Assembly: GCF_038404745.2 (NCBI RefSeq)
Contig: NZ_JAYKTT020000002.1
Span: forward strand, 62,001 to 126,000
Direction of reading: 5' to 3'
From: Chlorogloeopsis sp038404745
GTDB taxonomy: Bacteria; Cyanobacteriota; Cyanobacteriia; Cyanobacteriales; Nostocaceae
DNA: 64,000 nucleotides
The translations under genes and the position numbers were made by a program. Numbering within the stretch: the stretch's first letter is position 1; the number at the start of each line of letters is the position of its first letter. Below the pieces are notes generated by a model. The model was not told the DNA's origin. It searched no databases and saw only the letters and a list, made by a program, of their open reading frames with translations. Shown here one piece after another: positions 52,537 to 60,764 of the stretch.

Positions 52537-52647
52537 AACTTAGTAACTTTCCAGATGTGACTGAAGAAAGTATAGCCGCAAGCTAGTCAATTGATGAGGG
52601 CAATTACCCCATTCTTCCAGTTTGGTTAGTGATTGGGTATTGAAGAG

Positions 52648-52706
52648 GACACGGGGACGCGGGGACACGGGGAGGGGGAGAGTGGGAGAGGGGGAGTAAT
52701 AAACCA
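52648..52706. repeat. Dispersed R1-type repeat fragment
   Basis: GGACACGGGGACGCGGGGACACGG followed by GGGGGAGAGTGGGAGAGGGGG, in the divergent spacer between fraC and the cobO-like gene. Confidence 0.75.
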
Positions 52707-52779
52707 CTAACCACTCCCTAGCTGATTCGGCAAAACCTTGGGTAAGATTAAAGACTGCTACTCTAGAGCTTTTAGTGAG

Positions 52780-53916
52780 ATGACAAGGAACGGCATCGGG
52801 ATTCGCACAGCGCAAGTGCGTCAACAACGGGTTACAGGACAAATTCACGTTTACGATGGTGCAGGCAAAGGTAAATCTCAAGCTGCTTTAGGAGTCGTTT
52901 TGCGCTCAATTGGCTTGGGGATAAATACACCAAGCAATTCCAACCGTGTATTGCTGCTGCGGTTTTTAAAAGGGCCAGAACGAGATTATGATGAAGATGG
53001 GGCTATTACTGCCTTGCAGCGAGGATTTCCTCATTTAATCGACCAAGTTCGTACTGGCAGAGCAGAATTTTTTGGCCCAGATGAAATTACCCCCTTTGAC
53101 AAAGATGAGGCAGCACGGGGTTGGGATGTGGCAAAAGGTGCGATCGCCTCTGGTTTGTATTCAGTTGTTGTCTTAGATGAAATTAACCCTGTTCTGGATT
53201 TGGGTTTACTACCGACAGATGAAGTAGTGCGGATACTTAAATCTAAACCCCACGAGTTAGAAATTATTGCTACTGGGCGTGGTACACCGCAACAGTTGCT
53301 TGATATCGCAGATTTACACTCAGAAATGAAACCTCATCACCATGCGATCGCCAAAGCACAGGGAATAAAAGGTATAGAAATCTATACTGGTGCAGGTAAA
53401 GGAAAGTCTACTAGTGCGTTGGGTAAAGCTTTGCAAGCCATCGGTAGAGGAATTAATCATCCAGGTTCTACCCGTGTGTTAATCATGCAGTGGCTTAAAG
53501 GCGGTACTGGTTATACAGAAGATGCGGCTCTGGCAGCTTTGCAGCAGTCTTATCCAGATGTAGTAGATCATCAGCGCTGCGGTAGAGATGCAATTGTCTG
53601 GCGCAACTCTCGACAAGAATTAGATTACGTAGAAGCCGAGCGGGGTTGGGAAATTGCCAAAACAGCGATCGCTTCCGGGCTTTACAAAACTATTATTCTC
53701 GATGAACTTAATCCCACTGTTGACTTAGAACTACTCCCTGTAGAACCAATTGTTCAAACCTTACTACGCAAACCCCCTCACACCGAAATTATCATCACTG
53801 GTCGTTGCCAAAATCAACCTGCATATTTCGATTTGGCTAGTATTCACTCTGAGGTATACTGCCATAAGCACTATGCAAATCAAGGCGTAGAACTTAAGCG
53901 TGGAGTAGATTTTTAA
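52780..53916 (+). CDS. Tandem-duplicated CobO/BtuR-type corrinoid adenosyltransferase
   Basis: A 378-residue protein made of two CobO-like P-loop domains. The first (about 20-190) has GAGKGKSQAALG, the second (about 195-370) GAGKGKSTSALG; each has a VVLDEINPVLDLGLL / IILDELNPTVDLELL Walker B stretch and a ATGRG/ITGRC strand. The family transfers adenosyl from ATP to cob(I)alamin. The family usually has a single domain of about 170-200 residues, so this is a fusion. ATG 52780 is used rather than a TTG at 52738. Both P-loops look intact. Confidence 0.85.
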   Translation: MTRNGIGIRTAQVRQQRVTGQIHVYDGAGKGKSQAALGVVLRSIGLGINTPSNSNRVLLLRFLKGPERDYDEDGAITALQRGFPHLIDQVRTGRAEFFGPDEITPFDKDEAARGWDVAKGAIASGLYSVVVLDEINPVLDLGLLPTDEVVRILKSKPHELEIIATGRGTPQQLLDIADLHSEMKPHHHAIAKAQGIKGIEIYTGAGKGKSTSALGKALQAIGRGINHPGSTRVLIMQWLKGGTGYTEDAALAALQQSYPDVVDHQRCGRDAIVWRNSRQELDYVEAERGWEIAKTAIASGLYKTIILDELNPTVDLELLPVEPIVQTLLRKPPHTEIIITGRCQNQPAYFDLASIHSEVYCHKHYANQGVELKRGVDF

Positions 53917-53958
53917 ATTAATCAATAGTCATTTGACATTGATACAGGACAAATAATC

Positions 53959-54069
53959 ATGGATAATACCAGCCTTTTGGATTTGATCACAGGAGGAGTA
54001 GCAATTTTAATTATCATGGGCGGGCTACTGATGATGTTTACTACAATATTCACTACTCAGCGTAAATAA
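53959..54069 (+). CDS. Single-helix membrane miniprotein (36 aa)
   Basis: ATG at 53959 opens a 36-residue frame MDNTSLLDLITGGVA... with one hydrophobic helix (about residues 10-28, GGVAILIIMGGLLMMF) and a polar TTQRK tail. Size and topology match small subunits of photosynthetic or NDH complexes, but I do not recognise it as any of them. The Shine-Dalgarno site is weak (GACAAAT). A terminator hairpin follows 48 bp after the stop, supporting a short real gene. Confidence 0.55.
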   Translation: MDNTSLLDLITGGVAILIIMGGLLMMFTTIFTTQRK

Positions 54070-54117
54070 TTTCAAGAAACTTCCCGCTAGACTAGGTAAA
54101 AATAAATATTTTTACAG

Positions 54118-54156
54118 CCGAGCCTGCAAAGCCTTTACGTAGACTCGGTTTATTTT
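54118..54156 (+). terminator. Rho-independent terminator after the 36-aa gene
   Basis: CCGAG and CTCGG with imperfect pairing of CCTGC and GTAGA arms form a hairpin (54118-54148), followed by TTTATTTT. Confidence 0.7.
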
Positions 54157-54392
54157 ATACTTTATAAATCATTTTTATATTATATTTTTGTAATTTTATA
54201 TACTATAAATTTTGATAATTTTTACTTACTTTACGGGATTTACTATGAATCAATATTACTTAGGATAGAGATAAACATTATGTCAAAAGTTTGATGAAAA
54301 GAAGATACACAAATGTCGAAATATCAATATTAAGTGATACAAATAAAATTGTTTCATGATAATTTAGCTTTTATTACAAAAATAGGAGATAT
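54157..54392. other. AT-rich spacer
   Basis: Upstream region of the CAAD gene. AATAGGAGATAT just before the ATG is its ribosome site; nothing else is identified. Confidence 0.45.
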
Positions 54393-54818
54393 ATGGAAGC
54401 TGAAAAAATACAGTACGGTGAAATTGCCTCACCAAGCGATGTAGCTGCAATTGAAGGTACAGACACTCAAAACTTACCCATCCTACCGCCAGCTCAATCC
54501 CCTGAAAACCAATGGCAACAAATTAACAGAATAATCGCAGATTTTTTTGAGAAATTTCCCGAATACCTAGAAAAATTTTTTAATACATACAAGCAACCTC
54601 TGTTCAGTTTAGGTTGGGTTTTGGTGGCACTCGTTTCAGTCAAAGTTATTTTGGCAATGCTGGATGCAGTTAACGATATTCCACTTGCACAGCCGCTATT
54701 TGAGTTGATTGGCATTGGTTACGCAAGTTGGTTTACTTTTCGTTATCTACTCAAAACTTCAACTAGACGGGAATTAGTTGCGGAAATTGATTTAGTGAAA
54801 AAACAGATTTTAGGGTAG
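54393..54818 (+). CDS. CAAD-domain membrane protein
   Basis: A 141-residue protein: about 65 polar residues, then an amphipathic helix (INRIIADFFEKFPEYLEKFFNTYKQPL), two hydrophobic segments (about 70-90, LGWVLVALVSVKVILAML, and 102-120, LFELIGIGYASWFTFRYL) and a basic tail with ELVAEIDLVKKQIL. This is the cyanobacterial aminoacyl-tRNA synthetase appended domain (CAAD), also related to CURT1. Stand-alone CAAD proteins are thylakoid-membrane proteins that shape or anchor at the membrane. AGGAGAT precedes the ATG. Confidence 0.85.
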   Translation: MEAEKIQYGEIASPSDVAAIEGTDTQNLPILPPAQSPENQWQQINRIIADFFEKFPEYLEKFFNTYKQPLFSLGWVLVALVSVKVILAMLDAVNDIPLAQPLFELIGIGYASWFTFRYLLKTSTRRELVAEIDLVKKQILG

Positions 54819-55320
54819 TAGCAAACTCAAAAACAAAATCTCCATTGGCTATATAACTATAAGTTTCCGCAGTATTACGAGAAGTACTTTTCATAAATAT
54901 ATAAAAACTTCTCTCTGTGGAGCTATTCTCAAATTATCTTTTGTGTGCAAGAGCCTACGCTTTTGAAAGGAAGCTTCTGTGTTTACACTTCTTTATTTAG
55001 TTGAGTGTTCCAGGTCAGGTGTAAATAGTCTCTTATACCTGACCAATTTTTTAATTGATTAATTAATATAAATAAAATAAATAATTATTTTTAATATAAA
55101 AAGAAACTTTAATATTTAATTGAAAAAGCTATATGAAATCAAAAATAATTACATCACAACAATATTCTGATCCACAGAGTATATCGAAAGATAGATTAAA
55201 TAATTAGTCTTCGTAATTAAAACACTCCTTAAGACAGTGGATTTTATATTACTAAAAAACCTAATCTAGTTCTCGAAATTGAAAATGATTTGAGTAGATT
55301 TTTTAGGAGAATAAAAAATT
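54819..55320. other. Spacer after CAAD gene, possible long 3' UTR or small RNA
   Basis: A 502-bp AT-rich region. A strong terminator at 55013-55052 lies 195 bp after the CAAD stop, so transcribed RNA between may be a long 3' UTR or a separate small RNA. A TATAAA box occurs near 54899. The last 260 bp before the next gene are very AT-rich, with AGGAGAA just before the start codon. Confidence 0.45.
55013..55052 (+). terminator. Rho-independent terminator
   Basis: GGTCAGGTGTAA and TTATACCTGACC pair over 12 positions (one G-U) around an 8-base loop, followed by AATTTTTT. Confidence 0.8.
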
Positions 55321-55731
55321 ATGGCTAGTGAAAACTATAACAAAGCAGTAGATAGCTCTGATCGCGCTAAGGTAGACGAATACGATAGACATATAATTCC
55401 TGCTGAAACTGCTGCCCGTAAAGAAAGAGAAGGAGAACTTTATAAAACGCTCCCCACCGAACAGAGAGAAGCAGGTGCGTCTACTGACGATCAAACTCAT
55501 CCTGGCGACAGCATCCGGACTACAGACGGTTACACAGTAGACAAAGAAGGTTTGTTAAACAACTACGCGGTTGAACCAGAAATGTACTATGAAGTACCAG
55601 GTGATGCTCGCCAAGAAGCAGAAGAAGATACTGCAAATCGGGTTGAGGAGCTAACAGAGGTAAACGAAGACAAAGAAGGCGAACTAACAATGGAGAGTGA
55701 CGAACGCGGAAGAGGCCCTGGTGCTGTATAG
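55321..55731 (+). CDS. Acidic, disordered hypothetical protein
   Basis: A 136-residue soluble protein rich in Glu, Asp, Lys and Thr with very few hydrophobic residues. Repeated motifs are absent except for acidic blocks; AVEPEMYYEVPGDARQEAEEDT and the end ERGRGPGAV look conserved-type. It is probably intrinsically disordered. AGGAGAA precedes the start. I recognise it only as a cyanobacterial conserved-hypothetical type. Hydrophilic, Gly/Glu-rich proteins of this kind are often stress or desiccation associated, which is inference only. Confidence 0.75.
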   Translation: MASENYNKAVDSSDRAKVDEYDRHIIPAETAARKEREGELYKTLPTEQREAGASTDDQTHPGDSIRTTDGYTVDKEGLLNNYAVEPEMYYEVPGDARQEAEEDTANRVEELTEVNEDKEGELTMESDERGRGPGAV

Positions 55732-55781
55732 TTCAATGATTGAAGTGGGAAACATCTTTGCTTTGTCCAAATGAGGTTTAG

Positions 55782-55816
55782 TTCCCCCTAACATTTCTCG
55801 TTTGGGGGAATTTTAG
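55782..55816 (+). terminator. Rho-independent terminator
   Basis: TTCCCCCTAAC and GTTTGGGGGAA pair (one mismatch) around ATTTCTC, followed by TTTTAG. It lies 50 bp after the disordered-protein gene and before a convergent HAD gene. Confidence 0.8.
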
Positions 55817-55850
55817 TCTCTTCCGTGATATTCCCGTATTCATCCCGTAT

Positions 55851-56531
55851 TCAGACAAGCGAACTGCTGCCTGTGCTTAAGGGTGAGTTGTCGTATTGTG
55901 CCAACAAGTCAGCAGGAGTGTCGTAGATAGCTATTGCCTTTGCAAGTTGGGCATCGTCAAAACCCCCGCAACGAAAGGCTATTACATCTACTCCCGCCGC
56001 ATTTGCTGACTGGATATCGTATGGAGTGTCGCCAAGCATAACAACTTGATCGGGCTGCAATTGAGATTTATGCAGAGCAGCTTTGATAATATCAGGATCT
56101 GGCTTAGAAGAATCTGCATCACTTGATGTTGCGGTTTCCTCAAGCAAATCATCTATTTCAGCAATTTTAAGTAAGACAGAAAGTTCTTCACTTTTGGCTG
56201 AAGTGGCTACAACTAGTCTTAAACCTTGCTCCTGCATCTTCAACAGTAGCTTTCGTGCTCCATTGGCAGGAGCAAGATTTGATGCATATTTATCAAGAAA
56301 AAGTTCTTTGCGAGAACTAGCAATCTTTTTTCCCTCGCCTTCCTCGCTCGAAAGTCCTGGAACCAACTTAGGAATAATTTGATCGCCTCCCATTCCAATC
56401 ATAGGCCGAACTTGTTCAAACTCGATCTGATGACCAAACTTTTTAAAAGCTTCAACCCAGGCTTGGGCATGAGCATCATTACTAAGAACAAGCGTCCCAT
56501 CTATATCTAAAATTACACCCTGTAATGTCAT
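55851..56531 (-). CDS. HAD-superfamily phosphatase (phosphoglycolate-phosphatase-like)
   Basis: A 226-residue HAD hydrolase. Motif I is VILDIDGTLVLSND (nucleophile Asp), motif II VVATSAKS, motif III Lys of SSKPDPDII, and motif IV MLGDTPYDIQSA. The alpha-helical cap between motifs I and II places it in subfamily I with Gph/beta-PGM-like enzymes. It dephosphorylates a small phosphoester; substrate unknown. The start at 56531 is chosen; an ATG five codons upstream (56546) is possible. It is monocistronic. Confidence 0.85.
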   Translation of the reverse strand: MTLQGVILDIDGTLVLSNDAHAQAWVEAFKKFGHQIEFEQVRPMIGMGGDQIIPKLVPGLSSEEGEGKKIASSRKELFLDKYASNLAPANGARKLLLKMQEQGLRLVVATSAKSEELSVLLKIAEIDDLLEETATSSDADSSKPDPDIIKAALHKSQLQPDQVVMLGDTPYDIQSANAAGVDVIAFRCGGFDDAQLAKAIAIYDTPADLLAQYDNSPLSTGSSSLV

Positions 56532-56698
56532 TTTGATATTTCCCATCCAGCAACGTTATATGCAACAGCAGTTGCATATTTAGTTTTACGTTACACACAA
56601 GCTAGTGGGATAACTTCTTCCTGAATCATGACTTCAAAACCTTTCCTGCTGTACTAGTCACGAGCGCAAATGTCGTTCAGTAAATCAGTGATGAAAGG

Positions 56699-56745
56699 AT
56701 TCCCCACAAACACCAACTCTTTGGGTGGGGAGGATGTCAATCTAT
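56699..56745 (+). mobile_element. IS200/IS605-like right-end / omega-RNA 3' remnant
   Basis: GATTCCCCAC ... GTGGGGAGGATGTCAA matches the pattern GAATCCCC-hairpin-GGGGAGGATGTCAA that follows tnpB genes in cyanobacterial IS605 elements: CCCCAC / GTGGGG arms with inner CCAA / TTGG, then AGGATGTCAA. No tnpA or tnpB sequence remains in the adjacent 700 bp by eye. Confidence 0.5.
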
Positions 56746-57116
56746 ATGATGATCAGAAGGCTCAGGAAGACTAGTTGTGGTCTTCTCTAGAAAAATATAG
56801 TGGTTTGTGATGCCTATTTTACGCACACCTAAAATTAAAAAATTTGGTTATAAACATTGTTTATAAATCTGACATTACTCTTCTCCTTACCTACCACTGC
56901 CACGATCATCTTCGTCGATGTTCACAAATAGTACTTTAGCAATCATATGTTCAGTAATCACAAGATGCTCCCTAAATGATCTGTTTAATTCCATCTACAA
57001 AACAACACAGAGAAAACAGGAGTAGTTTGCTAGAATCTGGCAATTTGGCAGGAGTTATGCCCTGTAGGTGACTGGGGATTGGTTTGATGTCGAAAACTAG
57101 CGCCTGCAACAAAATA

Positions 57117-57134
57117 CCCCGGCATGAACCGGGG
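57117..57134 (-). terminator. Terminator downstream of hisZ
   Basis: On the minus strand CCCCGG TTCATG CCGGGG (perfect 6-bp arms) is followed by TATTTTGTT, 113 bp after the hisZ stop. Confidence 0.65.
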
Positions 57135-57246
57135 CGAGGAGGTTTTCGTAATTCACTATAGAAGGGCATTTATCAGACTAACTTAAACTCTTTTGAGGAT
57201 CTAAAGTTGCCAAAATGCCACATTACCTCCTACAGACATACAGAAT

Positions 57247-58458
57247 CTATATTACTGATTCAATCCTTGTGGAGCCATCAACTTTAACCCAAGCAATTTG
57301 GGGAATACAGCGATCGCGTGCATATTGTCGAATCGTATCTGCATCCTTTGCTCCCAAATCCATTTCTACTCGTACCAGATGAGTGGAATCGCGTAGTTTC
57401 TGAGCATAGGCAAAAGCAGCCGCGTATGCACTCTCGCTTTCTGCCACAACTAACCAGTTAGTTGCCGGGATAGTTTGTGGTAATTGCACTGAATCGGAGA
57501 TAGCTTGGTATAAATCTTCAATAAAAAAAACAAAACCAATTCCGGGTATATTTTGGCTTTGGGGATGATATAGTCCCAAAAGCTGATCATAGCGACCACC
57601 TCTTCCTAAGACTCGCACTCCAGTTTCGGTTTCGCTGACTATTTCAAAAGATACACCAGTGTAGTAGTCAAAGGTTTGGATCAGACTCAGATCGAGAATT
57701 AGCGGAAAATTTCCGCGATTTTCAAGTAACTCTAGCAAAGATTTCAGGTTGTTGACCCTTTCTTGCTGCAATGGATCTAAGTCTAGGCTATTAACTTTTT
57801 GCAGAACATCAGTACTCTTGCCACGTAGATCCAAGATTATGCGGGCGCGTTTTCGCAATTCTTCGCTGAGGGGTAAATTTTCTATCGCTATCCGATCAAG
57901 ATGGGCGATCGCATGACGAACTTGATTGCGCAAATCAGCAGGAAACACCTCCAAAAGCGATCGGATAATTCCCGCTTCGCCTAAAATTATGTGCCAACGG
58001 TTTAGTGAGAGTGCTTGCAAACAGTCTGCAATTAACAGCAACACTTCCGCATCGGCGAGTAAGCCACTGCCACCCAACAACTCTACTCCAGCTTGATAGA
58101 ATTCCTGTGGTTGATTGTGTCGATAATCTTGCGGGCGCTGAAAAACATTAGCATTGTAGTATAAGCGTTGTGGTAGAGTAGCACCTACCATGCGAGTCAC
58201 AGCAGTACGTGCAATTGAGGCTGTTAATTCCGGGCGCAGCCCTAGTTCTTCGTCTTCAGAATTTTGTAATTGGATCACCGTCTGTCTTTGAATTGCACCT
58301 CCTGCCATCAATGTATCCATGCGCTCTAGCGTTGAGGTGATAATTCTGTGGTATCCCCAACGGTGAAATATCTGCTGTAGTCTTTCTTCAATCCAGCGTT
58401 TTTGAGCTACATCTAGGGGTAATAAATCCCTCGCTCCCGCTGGTGGTTGATATACCAT
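57247..58458 (-). CDS. hisZ: ATP phosphoribosyltransferase regulatory subunit HisZ
   Basis: A 403-residue paralogue of histidyl-tRNA synthetase that forms a complex with short-form HisG in the first step of histidine synthesis. Class II synthetase-like motifs are seen: PPAGARDLLPLDVAQKRWIEERLQQIF, motif-2-like LRPELTASIARTAVTRM, and the HisS-like FDYYTGVSFEIV and GRGGRYDQLLGLY. The length fits HisZ rather than full HisRS (about 420-470), and the anticodon-binding part is reduced. It shares one base with the upstream DnaJ-type gene (TAATG), so they are translationally coupled. Confidence 0.9.
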   Translation of the reverse strand: MVYQPPAGARDLLPLDVAQKRWIEERLQQIFHRWGYHRIITSTLERMDTLMAGGAIQRQTVIQLQNSEDEELGLRPELTASIARTAVTRMVGATLPQRLYYNANVFQRPQDYRHNQPQEFYQAGVELLGGSGLLADAEVLLLIADCLQALSLNRWHIILGEAGIIRSLLEVFPADLRNQVRHAIAHLDRIAIENLPLSEELRKRARIILDLRGKSTDVLQKVNSLDLDPLQQERVNNLKSLLELLENRGNFPLILDLSLIQTFDYYTGVSFEIVSETETGVRVLGRGGRYDQLLGLYHPQSQNIPGIGFVFFIEDLYQAISDSVQLPQTIPATNWLVVAESESAYAAAFAYAQKLRDSTHLVRVEMDLGAKDADTIRQYARDRCIPQIAWVKVDGSTRIESVI

Positions 58459-59414
58459 TACTTTTTCTTCCCACCAAACAAACCACCAAATAAACCGCCG
58501 CCCTCAGATTTATCCGATCGCTTAACCTGGGTAGATGGCGTTGCCACAGGCTTTGCACTACCGGATTTTTGTCCCAAAATCCTTTCAATTTTGCGTTTTC
58601 CCTCCAACGCTGTTTCGTCTTCGGGATCTAATTGCAAAGCACGTTCAAGATGAACTTTTGCCATCGTGGTTTGATTTTGCCTCAAATACAGCATACCGAT
58701 CAAGCTATGGCAACGACTATTATTTGGCTCTAACTTCAAAGCATCTCGTAATTCTACCTCAGCTTGTGCCAATTGATTTTTTGCAATTAACTCTTGGGAG
58801 CGGCGAATATATTGAACTACTATCGATTCTTCCTTTGGCTGCACTGGAGGAGGTGCAGGAGTAGCTTGATGTGTTGTCGGTGTTGTAGTGTGATTTTTTA
58901 CTGGTGCTGCGGTTGGTGGTGGGATAGCAGCTGATTTACCCACATTGCGTACTAAATAAACTAAATTCAACTCACTGATTAAACCAATAACTTGCAGTAG
59001 ATTCTCTAACGAGTCATATTGGGTTTCAGCTATTTTAGCGATCGCACTTTTATAAGTGTGTTCCAAATGAGGCGTCCCTGCCAAATTTTTTGCTACATCT
59101 GAAGACAGTTCTATCGATGTCGATTCTTGCAATAGCCGCTTGCCGATTTGCGACACCACTATCATGTATTCTGTACGTTTTTTTTCTTGAGAGAGCTTTT
59201 CGTAAGCTGGATTCACCAACTTTGACAGCAAATCGCTAGCTAAGTGTTTTTCAGCTTCGCTAGCTGCTGCACAGCTATCAGGATGTAGGCAACGGGCAAT
59301 TTTTAAATAACGTTTGCGGATTTCTTTAACATCCGCATCAACTGGAACGCATAAAACTGCGTGGTAATCTATGAAATCATACTTAAACAGTCCACGATCT
59401 ATTTTTAAAGACAT
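58458..59414 (-). CDS. DnaJ-domain protein with TPR repeats
   Basis: A 318-residue protein. A J-domain (about 13-80) has the HPD motif in ARCLHPDSCAAAS. A helical region follows (about 85-165), then a Pro/Thr-rich linker (about 165-200), two TPR units (about 205-275, AQAEVELRDALKLEPNNSRCHSLIGMLYL; AKVHLERALQLDPEDETALEGKRKI) and a Gly-Phe-rich GGLFGGLFGGKKK tail. It should be a DnaK co-chaperone or a scaffolding protein. It lies in the same operon as hisZ by the TAATG overlap. Confidence 0.85.
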   Translation of the reverse strand: MSLKIDRGLFKYDFIDYHAVLCVPVDADVKEIRKRYLKIARCLHPDSCAAASEAEKHLASDLLSKLVNPAYEKLSQEKKRTEYMIVVSQIGKRLLQESTSIELSSDVAKNLAGTPHLEHTYKSAIAKIAETQYDSLENLLQVIGLISELNLVYLVRNVGKSAAIPPPTAAPVKNHTTTPTTHQATPAPPPVQPKEESIVVQYIRRSQELIAKNQLAQAEVELRDALKLEPNNSRCHSLIGMLYLRQNQTTMAKVHLERALQLDPEDETALEGKRKIERILGQKSGSAKPVATPSTQVKRSDKSEGGGLFGGLFGGKKK

Positions 59415-59504
59415 AGAGCGATTTTATACCCAAGCAAACGTGAATTCACTTTAGTTTATCTTCTGTGTTAAGTTTACCCGCAATAGTCTAAAATAATACA
59501 TTTA

Positions 59505-60215
59505 TTATTTGTCAATCATAACGCTCAATTCTTGCACAGATAATCCTACACAAGCTGCTAATTCTTCTAATGCCAATCGTTTGCGCGTATTTGTATCTAA
59601 CATAGATGTCGCAGCCGCTACATAATCAGGATTAGCAAGATGATTATTCTGACGAGAACTTGCTCTAGAATCAATGCTGGCAATACGAGAACTTCCAGTA
59701 AATTTTTGCATTCGATAAGCTGCAATCATAGCTGCTTGACGAGCTTGGATGTAGGCAACATAATATTGCATGATCGCCAATCTTTTTTGCTGTCTGGCTT
59801 CCTTCCAACGAGCTTGTAAGACAGGAAGTTGCCCAAAAGTACTGATGAATTTAATCGGATCAATAGTGACGGCGAAGTAAAAGCTGTTTTCACGCTCAGA
59901 TGGTGAATCTGGTGATGTTGAGGTCGTAGTCACAGATGGAGAAAATTCGAGAGCTATGATGTCTGTAAAGGCATTTAATCCCATTGCAGCTTTTTTTTCT
60001 AGTACATCGGCTGAGTTACGTTCAGCAATAGCTACTAATTGCTCAATGATTTTGAGATCTTGCTGTGTAATCTCTGTTTGCAGAGGTTCAGGTTCATTAC
60101 TATAATCGGGCTGCTCTGCGGATGCGATCGCACCAAATGTAGTACTGACTAATGTAACGGCAAGGAGAATCTTGAAACTTTTTGCAAAAGCTTTTGAGAG
60201 CAATAGTGCGGTCAT
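59505..60215 (-). CDS. Exported hypothetical protein
   Basis: A 236-residue protein with a probable Sec signal peptide (KSFKILLAVTLVSTTFGAIASAE; cleavage near 33). The rest is helical with few aromatic residues, including ARWKEARQQKRLAIMQYYVAYIQARQAAMIAAY, which recalls the long helices of TolC-like or OmpH-like proteins. No conserved domain was recognised. It is expected to be periplasmic. It lies next to the DnaJ gene (90 bp) on the same strand but is not clearly in an operon. Confidence 0.65.
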   Translation of the reverse strand: MTALLLSKAFAKSFKILLAVTLVSTTFGAIASAEQPDYSNEPEPLQTEITQQDLKIIEQLVAIAERNSADVLEKKAAMGLNAFTDIIALEFSPSVTTTSTSPDSPSERENSFYFAVTIDPIKFISTFGQLPVLQARWKEARQQKRLAIMQYYVAYIQARQAAMIAAYRMQKFTGSSRIASIDSRASSRQNNHLANPDYVAAATSMLDTNTRKRLALEELAACVGLSVQELSVMIDK

Positions 60216-60468
60216 CTGGTTGATTTATTCTGAAGCACTACACTTATTTGATAATTTGCTTCTCTATTTAGAATACCGTTAAATGACAAGAATTCTCATA
60301 AAGGTATTTGTTATGAGTGATTGTTTAGTAACTGAGAGCTGATTCGTATTATTTTTGTTGGCTTTCACTCCGTTTCACTCATCCTACGCTCGTATTGCGA
60401 TCGCACTTGAGGGTTAAGATACTCAATGGTAAGTTTTTAATGCTCGTGCCGAATTAGACAGACTTTTC

Positions 60469-60753
60469 ATGCGTCGAGTTGAGGATAAGAGTCAAAGGGA
60501 GGTAGAAGAAATGTTAGGAATTACGCTTAGGGAAACACGGGTTTACCGGGAAATAAAGGAAGAAGGACGCGAAGAAGGAGAAAAATCGCTCATCCTCCGT
60601 CAACTAAATCGTCGGGTGGGGGAATTGTCTCAGGAGGTGCGATCACGTGTTGAATCTCTTTCTTTAGAACAATTGGAAAATTTAGGAGAAGCTTTGCTTG
60701 ATTTTACTGGCATGGCTGATTTACAAGCCTGGTTAGAAGCGCTTGAAAGCTAA
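60469..60753 (+). pseudogene. C-terminal remnant of Rpn/PD-(D/E)XK transposase-family gene
   Basis: A 94-residue frame whose second half, LILRQLNRRVGELSQEVRSRVESLSLEQLENLGEALLDFTGMADLQAWLEAL, is the DUF4351 C-terminal domain of Rpn-family (DUF2887-type) nuclease proteins. The first half (RRVEDKSQREVEEMLGI, EEGREEGEK) is the usual linker. The catalytic N-terminal domain of about 200 residues is missing upstream. The frame starts ATG without a ribosome site, so it is a remnant. Confidence 0.65.
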
Positions 60754-60764
60754 CTGATAACTGT

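Larger units (their letters stand above)
56532..57246. other. Gene-free spacer with IS200/IS605-like end
   Basis: About 700 bp between the HAD gene start and the hisZ end. It holds an IS605-type right-end hairpin (56699-56745) and the hisZ terminator (57117-57134). I see no gene or recognisable transposase remnant. Confidence 0.5.
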
